Below are positions 1 through 8,478 of a DNA stretch of 64,000 nt, one piece after another. Positions within the stretch are counted from its first letter, which is position 1. Every line of letters begins with the position of its first letter. Made by a program: the position numbers and the translations under genes. The stretch is from Pseudobutyrivibrio ruminis CF1b. GTDB taxonomy: Bacteria; Bacillota; Clostridia; Lachnospirales; Lachnospiraceae. A model generated the notes under the pieces. That model had not been told where the DNA came from and searched no databases. It saw nothing but the letters and a program-made list of their open reading frames with translations. The DNA is taken from NCBI RefSeq assembly GCF_000424005.1, contig NZ_AUJB01000003.1:28056-92055 (forward strand), given 5' to 3'.

Positions 1-1306
1 AATCATCATTTGCTATTTTTTCTGATTCAAATGAAACGTATACCTGTCCTTTTGTTGTATCAGGCTGAATCTCTTCGCCTGCTGCATTTAAAACCTTAAT
101 ATCAAATACATATGAATCTACTACAGGAATTTCTTCTTCAATTTCCTCTACTGCTGTATCAAATACTTCTTTCTCTTCTGCTGTAGCTGTTCTAGCTGAT
201 AATGTTGCATCTGCTGGGAACACGCCTTCATCTGCCTTTACTGTGATAGTAACGCCATCCACTACCACACTCTTATTGAATGGAGCTTCCTCTTCTTCAC
301 CAATGATAACTGTAATTGTTGGAAGTGATGCATTTAACTGATATGAAGTAGATACACTTGCTACATATACAAATGTTGCACCTTCTACACTTGAATCAAA
401 TGCTTCTGCTGAACTTCTAGCTACGTCCAATGTCCAAGTTACTCCACCAAGAGTAACTGCTGAAGATGTTGTAACATACTCTACTGTACGTGTAATATTT
501 CCAGCTGCTTCTGTCTGCTCCACTACTGGCTGCTCTACAGGTGTTTCTAAAACAGGCTCCTCTGCTGGCTCTGAAGACTCTTCTGGTTCTGACTGCTCTT
601 CTGGAGCTGAACCTTCTTCCTCTGCTGCCTTTACAACCATAGCTGGGAACAATCTATCTACAATATATGCTACAGGAGATATTCCATTTAATGCTGTATC
701 ATCTGATGTAGGTATTGAATCAGATGCTGGCTCAGATGCTGGCTCAGATGCTGGTTCAGATACTGGCTCAGATGCTGGCTCAGATGCTGCTGGTTCTGAA
801 TCAGTTGAAGCTGTGGCTGGTGTATCAGCCTCGGATGTTGTTTCACCAATAACAACATCATCTGTAGACTCTGGCTGTTCATTACCCTCATTCTCCTCTT
901 CTGTAACCTCAGGAATCTCTGTTGTAGACTCTGACGCTTCTGGCTCAGTTGGAGGTTCTATTTCTAAATTCTCTGGATTCTCACCTAGAGTCTCTGAAGG
1001 AATAACTCCACCTTCAAATACAGCTGCACCAGCTACAGCAGTATCACTTACCACTTCTCTTGTTGTTTCAACTGTAGCAGTAAATGAATCTGGGAAAACA
1101 ATATCACTTTCCTGGGCACCAACTGGAAGATGCTGTACTGCGACATCCGTGTCAAGACCATCGATAGAAGTAATGATATCACTTCCCTCAATGACTTCAG
1201 CTCTTGATACTGGCACATTAAATCCCATGGTAAATGTCATTGCAAATGCCATGATAAATGCCAGTGCACGATTAAAAACTTTAAATCCTTTTTGTTCTTT
1301 CATCAT
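1..1306 (-). CDS. Secreted repeat-containing surface protein, N-terminal part
   Basis: The frame is open from an ATG at 1306 to the left edge of the window, so the C-terminus lies outside. The start is set by a strong TAGGAGGTGG site just upstream; a second ATG follows immediately. The first 30 residues form a signal peptide (basic MMKEQKGFK, then a hydrophobic stretch rich in Ala, Phe and Met). After it come Thr/Ser/Glu-rich low-complexity sequence, a tandem SEPA-type repeat, and then beta-rich segments (for example a stretch reading TITVKADEGVFPADATLSA) like those in large Ig-like surface proteins of Lachnospiraceae. I infer an exported, wall-associated protein; no enzyme domain is visible in the part present. 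The composition explains the long antisense open frame on the other strand. Confidence 0.8.
   Translation of the reverse strand, partial: MMKEQKGFKVFNRALAFIMAFAMTFTMGFNVPVSRAEVIEGSDIITSIDGLDTDVAVQHLPVGAQESDIVFPDSFTATVETTREVVSDTAVAGAAVFEGGVIPSETLGENPENLEIEPPTEPEASESTTEIPEVTEEENEGNEQPESTDDVVIGETTSEADTPATASTDSEPAASEPASEPVSEPASEPASEPASDSIPTSDDTALNGISPVAYIVDRLFPAMVVKAAEEEGSAPEEQSEPEESSEPAEEPVLETPVEQPVVEQTEAAGNITRTVEYVTTSSAVTLGGVTWTLDVARSSAEAFDSSVEGATFVYVASVSTSYQLNASLPTITVIIGEEEEAPFNKSVVVDGVTITVKADEGVFPADATLSARTATAEEKEVFDTAVEEIEEEIPVVDSYVFDIKVLNAAGEEIQPDTTKGQVYVSFESEKIANDD
721..792 (-). repeat. Six 12-bp units encoding SEPA/V repeats
   Basis: Six head-to-tail 12-bp units (cagatgctggct and close variants, the last one degenerate) encode Ser-Glu-Pro-Ala/Val inside the surface protein. 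They are in frame and look like a linker or stalk that can change length by slippage. Confidence 0.85.
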
Positions 1307-1507
1307 GCTTCCACCTCCTATAAAACTCCTTAACACCCCTATATATAAAAAAGTTTATCTGAAATGATGTTCCGCAACGTTATATTTAACTATATATATT
1401 GCTTAACTGCCGTTTATTGTAATGTCAACTTGTGTCTAAATTATGTATTGTCAGAAAACTAATTGTGAATTACAAGTAACCTATGTAGTTTATTCCTCAA
1501 CATGTCC

Positions 1508-1546
1508 AAAAAAAAGCTACCGACCTGTAACAAACGGTCGGTAGCC
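1508..1546 (-). terminator. Intrinsic terminator of the lipoprotein gene
   Basis: A perfect 10-bp stem (gctaccgacc, 1516-1525, with its complement at 1536-1545) is followed on the minus strand by eight T. The rest of 1307-1507 holds AT-rich upstream DNA of the surface-protein gene with nothing else recognised. Confidence 0.9.
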
Positions 1547-1583
1547 TTTAATAATTCGATAATATTTAAAACCTTATATTCTT

Positions 1584-2507
1584 TTAATACTGAACAAATT
1601 CAATTGAATCAATGATTGCTGCAAGTGCATCTGATACTGGGATATCGATTGCATCATCACCACTGTTGTGTACTGTAAACTCGAATGTCACTGATCCATC
1701 CATGATGTCTCTGCCAAGTGCTGACATGTGAAGTCCAGAACCTGTATCCTCAGTGACTGGCATCATTGCATTGTAGCAAGTTACATCCTCTGTTCCTGGG
1801 AAAGTGCTCTCTGAATACTCTGTATCGCTTCCCCATGAATCGCCAATTGCCTTAATAGCAGTCTTCGCATCATCAAGATTGTAAGTAGCTGTAATCATGC
1901 ATGTTCCTGCACAGTCACCTGTGTATACGAATGTTGTAACAGGGCCTGACTGATTTACCTCGATTACATCTGGGTTATATCTAACTTTCCAGTTGTAAGG
2001 AGACTCATATACTAAATCTTCGCCATTCATAGCGTGTACGTAGTTCTCACCACTAAATCCGTTTGGATCAACACCATCCAACTTTTCGAATACTACATCA
2101 ACGCCGTCCTCAAATGAACCTGTTACCTTGTTGTCATCGAAAGACTTAACTGTAAATACCTGGTCTACTGGATCCATGCTTCCTACATGGAATGTTAACT
2201 CATTCTCACCAACCTCACATGTAAAGAAATCAGCGCTTCCTGTGATGCCATCCTCGATGCTTCCTGAACCATCACCGAAGAATACATAGAAATATGTCTT
2301 CTCTGGGTTAACTGCATCTGCAGCATAGTTTGCGTAAACACCCTTTGTGAAATAAGTGATTGCTGACATAGCCACTGCTTCGTCTTCAATCTGTGCTGTC
2401 TCACTGTCAACTGATGCTGACTTTCCACAGCCAACCATGCCCATTACCATTGTAAGAGCAAGTCCAAGTGCAAATGCCTTTTTCATTACTGAATTAATCT
2501 TTGTCAT
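1584..2507 (-). CDS. Putative lipoprotein of unknown function
   Basis: 307 residues with a lipoprotein signal: a basic start, a hydrophobic core, and a lipobox ending GMVGC at about residue 27, so the mature protein should be lipid-anchored outside the cell membrane. The remainder is acidic and beta-rich, with no family I recognise; two parts (about 60-135 and 150-305) may be separate folds. A GGAGAAG site sits 7 bases before the ATG. It is a single-gene unit: a terminator follows it and another terminator lies upstream of it. Function unknown; an extracellular binding or sensing role is only inferred. Confidence 0.8.
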   Translation of the reverse strand: MTKINSVMKKAFALGLALTMVMGMVGCGKSASVDSETAQIEDEAVAMSAITYFTKGVYANYAADAVNPEKTYFYVFFGDGSGSIEDGITGSADFFTCEVGENELTFHVGSMDPVDQVFTVKSFDDNKVTGSFEDGVDVVFEKLDGVDPNGFSGENYVHAMNGEDLVYESPYNWKVRYNPDVIEVNQSGPVTTFVYTGDCAGTCMITATYNLDDAKTAIKAIGDSWGSDTEYSESTFPGTEDVTCYNAMMPVTEDTGSGLHMSALGRDIMDGSVTFEFTVHNSGDDAIDIPVSDALAAIIDSIEFVQY

Positions 2508-2620
2508 TGTTTCTCTTCTCCTTTAAAAAATTATTTATTGTGTTTGTCTTGTCCTCTTGTTTACATGCAAATAATATCACCCTTAATATCACACAAGTGT
2601 CACACGAAAGATCACAAATA

Positions 2621-2657
2621 AAAAAAGAGAGAATACGCCCCTTGGCCGCATTCTCCC
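2621..2657 (-). terminator. Intrinsic terminator after the receiver gene
   Basis: The stem gagaat / attctc (2629-2634 with 2650-2655), extended by two more pairs after one mismatch, is followed by a T-run on the minus strand. It closes the seven-gene signalling operon. Confidence 0.8.
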
Positions 2658-2673
2658 TTTATTATCAAATTTG

Positions 2674-3357
2674 TTATTCTGCTTCCTCCATAAAGAAAAC
2701 TTTTATTTTATTTAAAAACTCATCCTTAGGCATGGTCTTTAAAAAATACCCCTGATGATTCAGATGCTCTACAGAACGAATACTTTCCTGGCTGTCATTT
2801 CCAGATAAGAAAATGACTGGTAATTCCTTCATCTCATCATCAGCCCGCAGTGTCTCTAAAACCTCAAGACCTGATGTGACTGGCATCTCATAGTCAAGTA
2901 AAACCAAATCCGCCTTGTTACTTCCAAGCCATTTGATTGCTCTGGCTCCTGATGTGACCATGGACACTTTATAATCATTCACCATCCATTCTCTCACCAG
3001 ACTCATATAATTTGGATCATCATCCACTATAAGTATTTTTTTCTTATCTCCAGCTGAATCCTGACTATCATCAGAATTAATGCTCGCTATATAAGCCTTG
3101 TAATCTATTGGCTTCTGTAAGGGAATGATTCTTCTGTTCCCCAGATTATTTTCAACAAAAGCTTTTACCTCCCCAGGTAAATCTTTGCCATCTTCCTCAC
3201 AAAACGTAATTACGGATATCTCATCCCAAAGTTCTTTTATTTTCCCCTCATCATAAGTAGAAAATACAGACTCAATACCTGAGTCCCCAAGCTTCTTAAC
3301 AAGAATCTTTATGATAAAAGATTCCTTCTCCCCCAGAATTAAAACCTTATGTCCCAA
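2674..3357 (-). CDS. Response regulator, receiver domain only
   Basis: 227 residues. Residues about 105-225 form a canonical receiver: the acidic pair in ILIVDDD, phospho-acceptor Asp155 in LVLLDYEMP, a conserved Ser in IFLSGND, and Lys in FLKT. The first 100 residues look like a second, degenerate receiver-like fold (HKVLILGEKE at the start) with no acceptor Asp. There is no output domain, so it probably acts as a phosphate relay or protein-binding partner of the HPt and hybrid kinase encoded upstream. The start codon is TTG, behind a GGGGGCG site; the nearby upstream ATG is closed by a stop. Last gene of the operon. Confidence 0.85.
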   Translation of the reverse strand: MGHKVLILGEKESFIIKILVKKLGDSGIESVFSTYDEGKIKELWDEISVITFCEEDGKDLPGEVKAFVENNLGNRRIIPLQKPIDYKAYIASINSDDSQDSAGDKKKILIVDDDPNYMSLVREWMVNDYKVSMVTSGARAIKWLGSNKADLVLLDYEMPVTSGLEVLETLRADDEMKELPVIFLSGNDSQESIRSVEHLNHQGYFLKTMPKDEFLNKIKVFFMEEAE

Positions 3358-3381
3358 TATTAAATCGCCCCCATTACATTC

Positions 3382-4011
3382 CTATACTACCTGTATTCCA
3401 AGTAGCTCTTCTAGTCCGTCCCAATCACATTGACGAAGCATATTCTCCACCTTATCCACTATGGCCTGCTTATCCTGTGGCAGCTCATACAGACTCAGTT
3501 CTTCCAGAATCATTTCCACTCCGTCAGTATCCAGGGTAGGTACCACTTCTTTCAGTGCATCAAAAGCATCTTCCAGTTCATCGTCCGATATAGGCTTTTT
3601 ATTCTCCAGGCGCTTTTGCTTTTCCTGCATATAAGGAAGAAGTCTCTCCTTGTAACTTCTGTAGAGCTCCAGCAAATGATCCAGATTCTCATCTATTACA
3701 GAAAGCTCATTCTTCTTTCCAGCCATCTCCAGCGAATAGGCCAGCTCGCACATTTCAGTAGCACCAATCATTCTTGAGGCAGTTTTCAAAGCATGTACCT
3801 TTACAGTAAAATACGAGATATCTCCTTCCTTAAAAGACTTTTCCAACTCAGCAATCTTTTCATCTATATCCAGATAGAAGGATTTAAGATATTTATCGAA
3901 ATCTCTTACACTGCCGCAATAGCACAATCCATCTGAGATAGAAATTCCATCTACCCCTGACAATCCTATAAGTTCCTGTGGAACACTATTGTCTTTGATT
4001 GCATCCCCCAT
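3382..4011 (-). CDS. Free-standing HPt phosphotransfer protein
   Basis: 209 residues. An HPt four-helix domain spans about 35-125, with the phosphorylatable His73 in KVHALKTASRMIGA. The C-terminal 75 residues repeat the C-terminal segment of the neighbouring hybrid kinase (KPISDDELEDAFDALKE here, EPISKEELADAYATLKE there), so the protein looks like a duplicated tail of that kinase that now works on its own. It should carry phosphate between the kinase receiver and the free receiver just downstream. A GAGGAG site precedes the ATG. The gap to the receiver gene is only 24 bases. Confidence 0.85.
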   Translation of the reverse strand: MGDAIKDNSVPQELIGLSGVDGISISDGLCYCGSVRDFDKYLKSFYLDIDEKIAELEKSFKEGDISYFTVKVHALKTASRMIGATEMCELAYSLEMAGKKNELSVIDENLDHLLELYRSYKERLLPYMQEKQKRLENKKPISDDELEDAFDALKEVVPTLDTDGVEMILEELSLYELPQDKQAIVDKVENMLRQCDWDGLEELLGIQVV

Positions 4012-4086
4012 GCCTTCTCCTCAAAACTAATTATATGTACAATATACCATACTTGCGAAAATAATCATCCATTTCTGGAAATATTC

Positions 4087-6456
4087 TTATATTTTTTTAC
4101 TGATTCGTATATCCGTTAGAGCCACCTGGTCTCCACTTATAGAAATGTAAATATCCTTTGTTCCATCCAGGATGGTTGTTCTATTCTCAATATCGATTCC
4201 AAGGTTTTCTGTTTTGATATCGATTGTATTTCCTTTTCTCACAAATGATACGGAGCATTCAAGTCCAGATTTGTGCTTCTGCTTCCAAACATCCCAGCCT
4301 GGGAATGTCTCCTTCTTCTTCATTGTGAAATGGTTCTCTGCTATTCCGTCGTCACCAGACACTTCACCATTTATCTTTATCAAAGCATACTCACGATAAT
4401 TATTTCCAAATAGCTTTTGATCATCGGAATAATATAAAACTATGTAAGGACAGTGCCATACCAGACTTGAAGATGGCAGACTCATTGCATGGAAATCCAG
4501 CTTCAGTCTGTCCTCAAGTGGGATTGCTTCTGTGGCAGCAGAGCGATACTGATCTATCTGCACATTGGCCACATCTGATTCCATTCGATTGATAAATGTA
4601 TCCTCTTCCACAATTTTAGGAATATCAGATTCCCTGATAATCTCGTTAGTAACATCCACAGTGATATCATACACTTTACAATTCTCACCTGTAATGGAAA
4701 CGTATGCTGCCTTTGAACGGTCAGGCAATGCCAGGATTACATCGAATTTTCCCTTGGCACTGTTGATTTCCAGCTTTACATGATCCTCATATTTTGCAGC
4801 AATAATCTCAAAGCTCTCAGTCGAGATTTCCCCTTCCTGTTTCTGGATTGGCTGCACTTTCATATTTCTGGCAGAGGTAGAAATTACTCTTCCATCGAAC
4901 CAGACTTCTCCATACTCCAGATAATGATACGCCTCGATACCTTTTGTAGTATCATGGAAAAATCCATCAAATGAATCATATAAAACTATGGCAGGCTCTG
5001 AGAACATGCCAGCTATATCTTCGATTAGCGATGTCTTAAAACTAATCTTTGTAATCTTCTCTACAATTGGGATTCCAACAGTAGCCGCATCCCTGTATGA
5101 CTTACATGTTATTTCCTGCTCCACTTTAATTGGAGTTTTCTTAATGACTTCATTGTTCTCCTGATCTAAAAGACGCACCATTATAGCTGCAATATCAGGA
5201 TCAAATCTAATACCAGATTGCTTGATAAGCTCCTCACGAATGGTCTGCAAAGGAAATGGACCACGATAACTTCTGCGGGATGTCATGGCATCATAAGCAT
5301 CAGCAACACTTATGATTCTTGCAATTTCAGGAATTTCTTTTCCCTTTAATCCATTTGGGTATCCACTTCCATCGTAGCGCTCATGGCTGTAAAGGGCAGC
5401 TTCCCTAAGATATGGAAATTCCACTATACTTGAAAGAATCTCACTGCTGAGTTCTGGTACACTTTCAATTACTTTTCTTTCCTCATCAGTCAGTTGCTCT
5501 TTCTGGTCAAGAAGAGAATCTGGAATACCAACCAGGCCTACATTATGCATAAGGGCTGCATAATATATCTCATCGCATTCCTCCTCTGTTTTCCCCATTA
5601 CCATGGCAATCTTTCTTGCCAGTCTGGCTACTCTTGAAGAATGACCTATTGAATATTCATCACGCTTTTCTACAGCATACATAAATGCAGTGGCAGTCTG
5701 ATCAAAAAGGCGCTTAACGCTCTTCTTTTCTTCTTCCAGCATTCGCATCTCATGGTTGTGAACATCCAATACAGTATGATTGATATCAATATACGTAAAT
5801 ACGTATAAAGAAATTGAAACCACAACCATAGCCATGTTTGTAATAGATAATCCGTATGTGTAAATCTGAATTATTCCCATCGAAACTGGTAACACAATAT
5901 AGATAATCAGTGATATGTATACCCATTTACTAAAGAAATGACGATACTGAACCAACACCGTCAATAATATAAACGGAGTAATAACTGGGATCACATAACT
6001 TATAAGAAATCCAGGTCCTCGGTGATAATTGTTTGATTCATCAAAATAATAAAACAATCCTGTAAACTGAGACAGTACAACCACACTCATATCTATGAAG
6101 CAGGCAATACTTACAATGGTCAGACGTTTTGGAATTTTCTTAAGTCTTCCCTCACGCATGATAATATTTTCAAGATACCAACCGAATCCTAAAACAGCAC
6201 ATGGTGTCAATAAGTAAACGAAGAAGTTGCTGACTCTCACCATCAGATATGCAGTAGGACCAGGCTGACCTGCATAAATATAGGCCATTCGATCAAAGAT
6301 CATCAATAGTGTGGCAACGAACAGCATAAAAATCAGTATGTGCTTTCTGCGCCTCTCCAAAAACTTTGTAATGAAAAGAAGCAGGGTAAAGCATAGACTG
6401 ATTATGCTAAGTACCAGCATTATATCTAATTGATTAGCTCTGATAATATTATACAT
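4087..6456 (-). CDS. Membrane protein with degenerate HD-GYP domain and tandem C-terminal domains
   Basis: 789 residues. The first 225 hold about seven membrane helices (a 7TM-type sensor). An HD-GYP domain follows at about 255-430. It keeps HERYDGSGYP and the VADAYDAMTSRRSYR-type end, but the metal-binding HD pair reads His304-Asn305 (HNVG instead of HDIG), and the later conserved His of the xxHP motif is Val333. Two similar domains follow (about 455-600 and 640-789), each starting YRxAATxxIP, so they are a tandem duplication of a fold I do not recognise. I infer a c-di-GMP or ligand sensor rather than an active phosphodiesterase. It sits in the signalling operon, 15 bases after the hybrid kinase. 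Confidence 0.85.
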   Translation of the reverse strand: MYNIIRANQLDIMLVLSIISLCFTLLLFITKFLERRRKHILIFMLFVATLLMIFDRMAYIYAGQPGPTAYLMVRVSNFFVYLLTPCAVLGFGWYLENIIMREGRLKKIPKRLTIVSIACFIDMSVVVLSQFTGLFYYFDESNNYHRGPGFLISYVIPVITPFILLTVLVQYRHFFSKWVYISLIIYIVLPVSMGIIQIYTYGLSITNMAMVVVSISLYVFTYIDINHTVLDVHNHEMRMLEEEKKSVKRLFDQTATAFMYAVEKRDEYSIGHSSRVARLARKIAMVMGKTEEECDEIYYAALMHNVGLVGIPDSLLDQKEQLTDEERKVIESVPELSSEILSSIVEFPYLREAALYSHERYDGSGYPNGLKGKEIPEIARIISVADAYDAMTSRRSYRGPFPLQTIREELIKQSGIRFDPDIAAIMVRLLDQENNEVIKKTPIKVEQEITCKSYRDAATVGIPIVEKITKISFKTSLIEDIAGMFSEPAIVLYDSFDGFFHDTTKGIEAYHYLEYGEVWFDGRVISTSARNMKVQPIQKQEGEISTESFEIIAAKYEDHVKLEINSAKGKFDVILALPDRSKAAYVSITGENCKVYDITVDVTNEIIRESDIPKIVEEDTFINRMESDVANVQIDQYRSAATEAIPLEDRLKLDFHAMSLPSSSLVWHCPYIVLYYSDDQKLFGNNYREYALIKINGEVSGDDGIAENHFTMKKKETFPGWDVWKQKHKSGLECSVSFVRKGNTIDIKTENLGIDIENRTTILDGTKDIYISISGDQVALTDIRISKKI

Positions 6457-6471
6457 GCGCTGTCCCCCACA

Positions 6472-8442
6472 TCAGGCGTTTTTAATCCATTCTTCCATAG
6501 CATCCCAGTCAAAAATCTTAAGCATCTTTGACAAATCGTAAATCTTAATAGCATCCTCATCAGGAAGCTTGTATTCCATAAGTCCATCCACAACCATAGA
6601 TACTGCATCGTAATCCATAAGTGGAATCATTTCTTTCAAAGTAGCGTATGCATCTGCCAGCTCTTCCTTAGAGATAGGCTCCTTGTCCTCATCATCAGTC
6701 ACTACTACCTTGAGAGATTTGAGCTTTTCTTTATAAGCTCCGTACTCTGCCAAAAATCTGTCGTTATTGGCATCTATAAATTCCATGTCTTTTTTCTTTC
6801 CAGCTTCCTCCAGCTGTAAAGCAAGTTCTGCCAGGTCAAGTGCACCGATAATTCGACATGAGCTTTTCAGTGCGTGAACCTTGATAGTATAAAGTCGGAT
6901 ATTTCTTTCTTCATAGGCATCCCTGATTACCTTTGTATTTGAATCGATGGTATCAAGGAACAGCTCAAGTGCAATAATAAAGCTTCCAATACCACCGGAA
7001 TTCTTAATACCTTCATCAACATTGATACCCTCTGTCTCATTAATCCAAAGCATATTTTCAGGAAGCTCTTTCAGCTCTTCCACCACTTCATCCCTGTCGA
7101 TTACTTCCACCATTTCCTCTGGCAGATGTTTCAAAATGGTCTTTTCTAAAACTTCTGTATCAACAGGCTTTGACAGGTAACCATCGAATCCCTTTGAAAG
7201 ATAGAAGTCTGCACCCGTGGTAGAGTTTGCAGTAAGAGCGTACACTGGAATCTTTGGTTCTATCTCTCGAATCTTTTCCAGAGTCTCTATTCCATCCATT
7301 CCTGGCATCATGTGATCCAGCAATACGAAATCAAAATGGTTATCCTTAATCTTATCTATAGCTTCCTCGCCACTTAAAGCTGTAGTGACAAACACTCTTG
7401 TAGCTTTAAGAAGTCCTTTGATTACACTAAGGTTTACTGGGTTGTCATCTACCACCAGAATATCTGCATCAGGAGCAATAAAGTGAGGCACGTAAGGACC
7501 CTTAGAAATAGCTTCATCATGCTCTAAGAAAATACCGATTGGATTGGCGTCGATAATCTTCTGTCCCAGTGTAAGGATAAACTCTGAGCCCTCACCATAA
7601 GTACTTTCGCACCACAGCTGACCACCCATCAATTCTGCAAATCTGTTTGAAATATCAAGTCCCAGACCTGTTCCCTGGATCTCGCTGTTTACCTCTTCAT
7701 CCAGTCGCTCGTAGGCAGTGAAGAGACGTCCCATATCCTCTTCCTTTATACCAATACCTGTATCCTTTACTGCAAAGCGTAGTGTACAGATGTCATTTTC
7801 TCTGGCATCCATGGAAACATTGAGAATCAGTCCACCTCTCTGGGTGTACTTTACGGCATTGGTAAGAAGATTTAAAACAATCTGCTTAATCTTTCCCATG
7901 TCTCCGTAAAGACGTTTTGGCATAATCTCGTCTATAACCACATCAAAGGTAAGTTCCTTTTCTATGGTTCTCACACGAATCATAGAGACGATTGAGCGAA
8001 GCATATCCTGAGTGTCATACTCCTGCTCCACCAGGTGCATCTTTCCTGATTCAATTTTGGAAATATCCAGCAAGTCATTAATCAGACCAAGAAGTGATTC
8101 CGATGCATTTCTGATATCAAAAGCATAGTTCATCATGGACATGAAATATTCCTTTGGCACTCCTGATGCATCCTCACGCATTACCATCTCATTCATACCC
8201 ATGATGGTATTGATAGGAGTTCTGATTTCATGAGACATGTTTGCAAGGAATCTGGACTTGGATGTGTAGGCTCTCTCTGCATCATCCTTAGCCTTTCGGA
8301 TTTCCTCGTACTGTCTTTTGATGACTGTTGAACGCATGACCAGCCACACAATGGCACCACCCAATATAGCAATCAATATCAGGAACAATATATTTATTAT
8401 TGATAAATTTTCGGTTAAAACAAAACCTACGGAATTTCCCAT
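6472..8442 (-). CDS. Hybrid sensor histidine kinase with receiver and HPt domains
   Basis: 656 residues from the chosen start. One N-terminal membrane helix (about 12-35), a short coiled segment, then a kinase core with phospho-accepting His71 in NMSHEIRTP, and ATPase boxes including DTGIGIKEED and GTGLGLDIS. A receiver follows with acceptor Asp376 in LLDHMMPGMDG, then an HPt domain with His523 in KVHALKSSCRIIGA, then a tail shared with the free HPt protein. The sensor part is tiny, so input probably comes from partner proteins. I chose ATG 8442 because AGAAGGAG lies upstream of it; the in-frame ATG at 8466 has no ribosome site. Phosphate should flow His71 to Asp376 to His523 and on to the free receiver. 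Confidence 0.9.
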   Translation of the reverse strand: MGNSVGFVLTENLSIINILFLILIAILGGAIVWLVMRSTVIKRQYEEIRKAKDDAERAYTSKSRFLANMSHEIRTPINTIMGMNEMVMREDASGVPKEYFMSMMNYAFDIRNASESLLGLINDLLDISKIESGKMHLVEQEYDTQDMLRSIVSMIRVRTIEKELTFDVVIDEIMPKRLYGDMGKIKQIVLNLLTNAVKYTQRGGLILNVSMDARENDICTLRFAVKDTGIGIKEEDMGRLFTAYERLDEEVNSEIQGTGLGLDISNRFAELMGGQLWCESTYGEGSEFILTLGQKIIDANPIGIFLEHDEAISKGPYVPHFIAPDADILVVDDNPVNLSVIKGLLKATRVFVTTALSGEEAIDKIKDNHFDFVLLDHMMPGMDGIETLEKIREIEPKIPVYALTANSTTGADFYLSKGFDGYLSKPVDTEVLEKTILKHLPEEMVEVIDRDEVVEELKELPENMLWINETEGINVDEGIKNSGGIGSFIIALELFLDTIDSNTKVIRDAYEERNIRLYTIKVHALKSSCRIIGALDLAELALQLEEAGKKKDMEFIDANNDRFLAEYGAYKEKLKSLKVVVTDDEDKEPISKEELADAYATLKEMIPLMDYDAVSMVVDGLMEYKLPDEDAIKIYDLSKMLKIFDWDAMEEWIKNA

Positions 8443-8478
8443 TTCTATAAAAAAGCTCCTTCTCATTATTGAATGCTA

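Noticed and set aside
721..792. Tandem repeat considered as a CRISPR array
   Set aside because: Units are 12 bases, directly joined, and keep the reading frame; there are no spacers and no cas genes.
813..1367. Open frame of 184 codons on the plus strand
   Set aside because: It is antisense to the repeat-rich surface protein; its Ser/Thr-rich make-up mirrors that repeat, and the minus-strand frame has the signal peptide and ribosome site.
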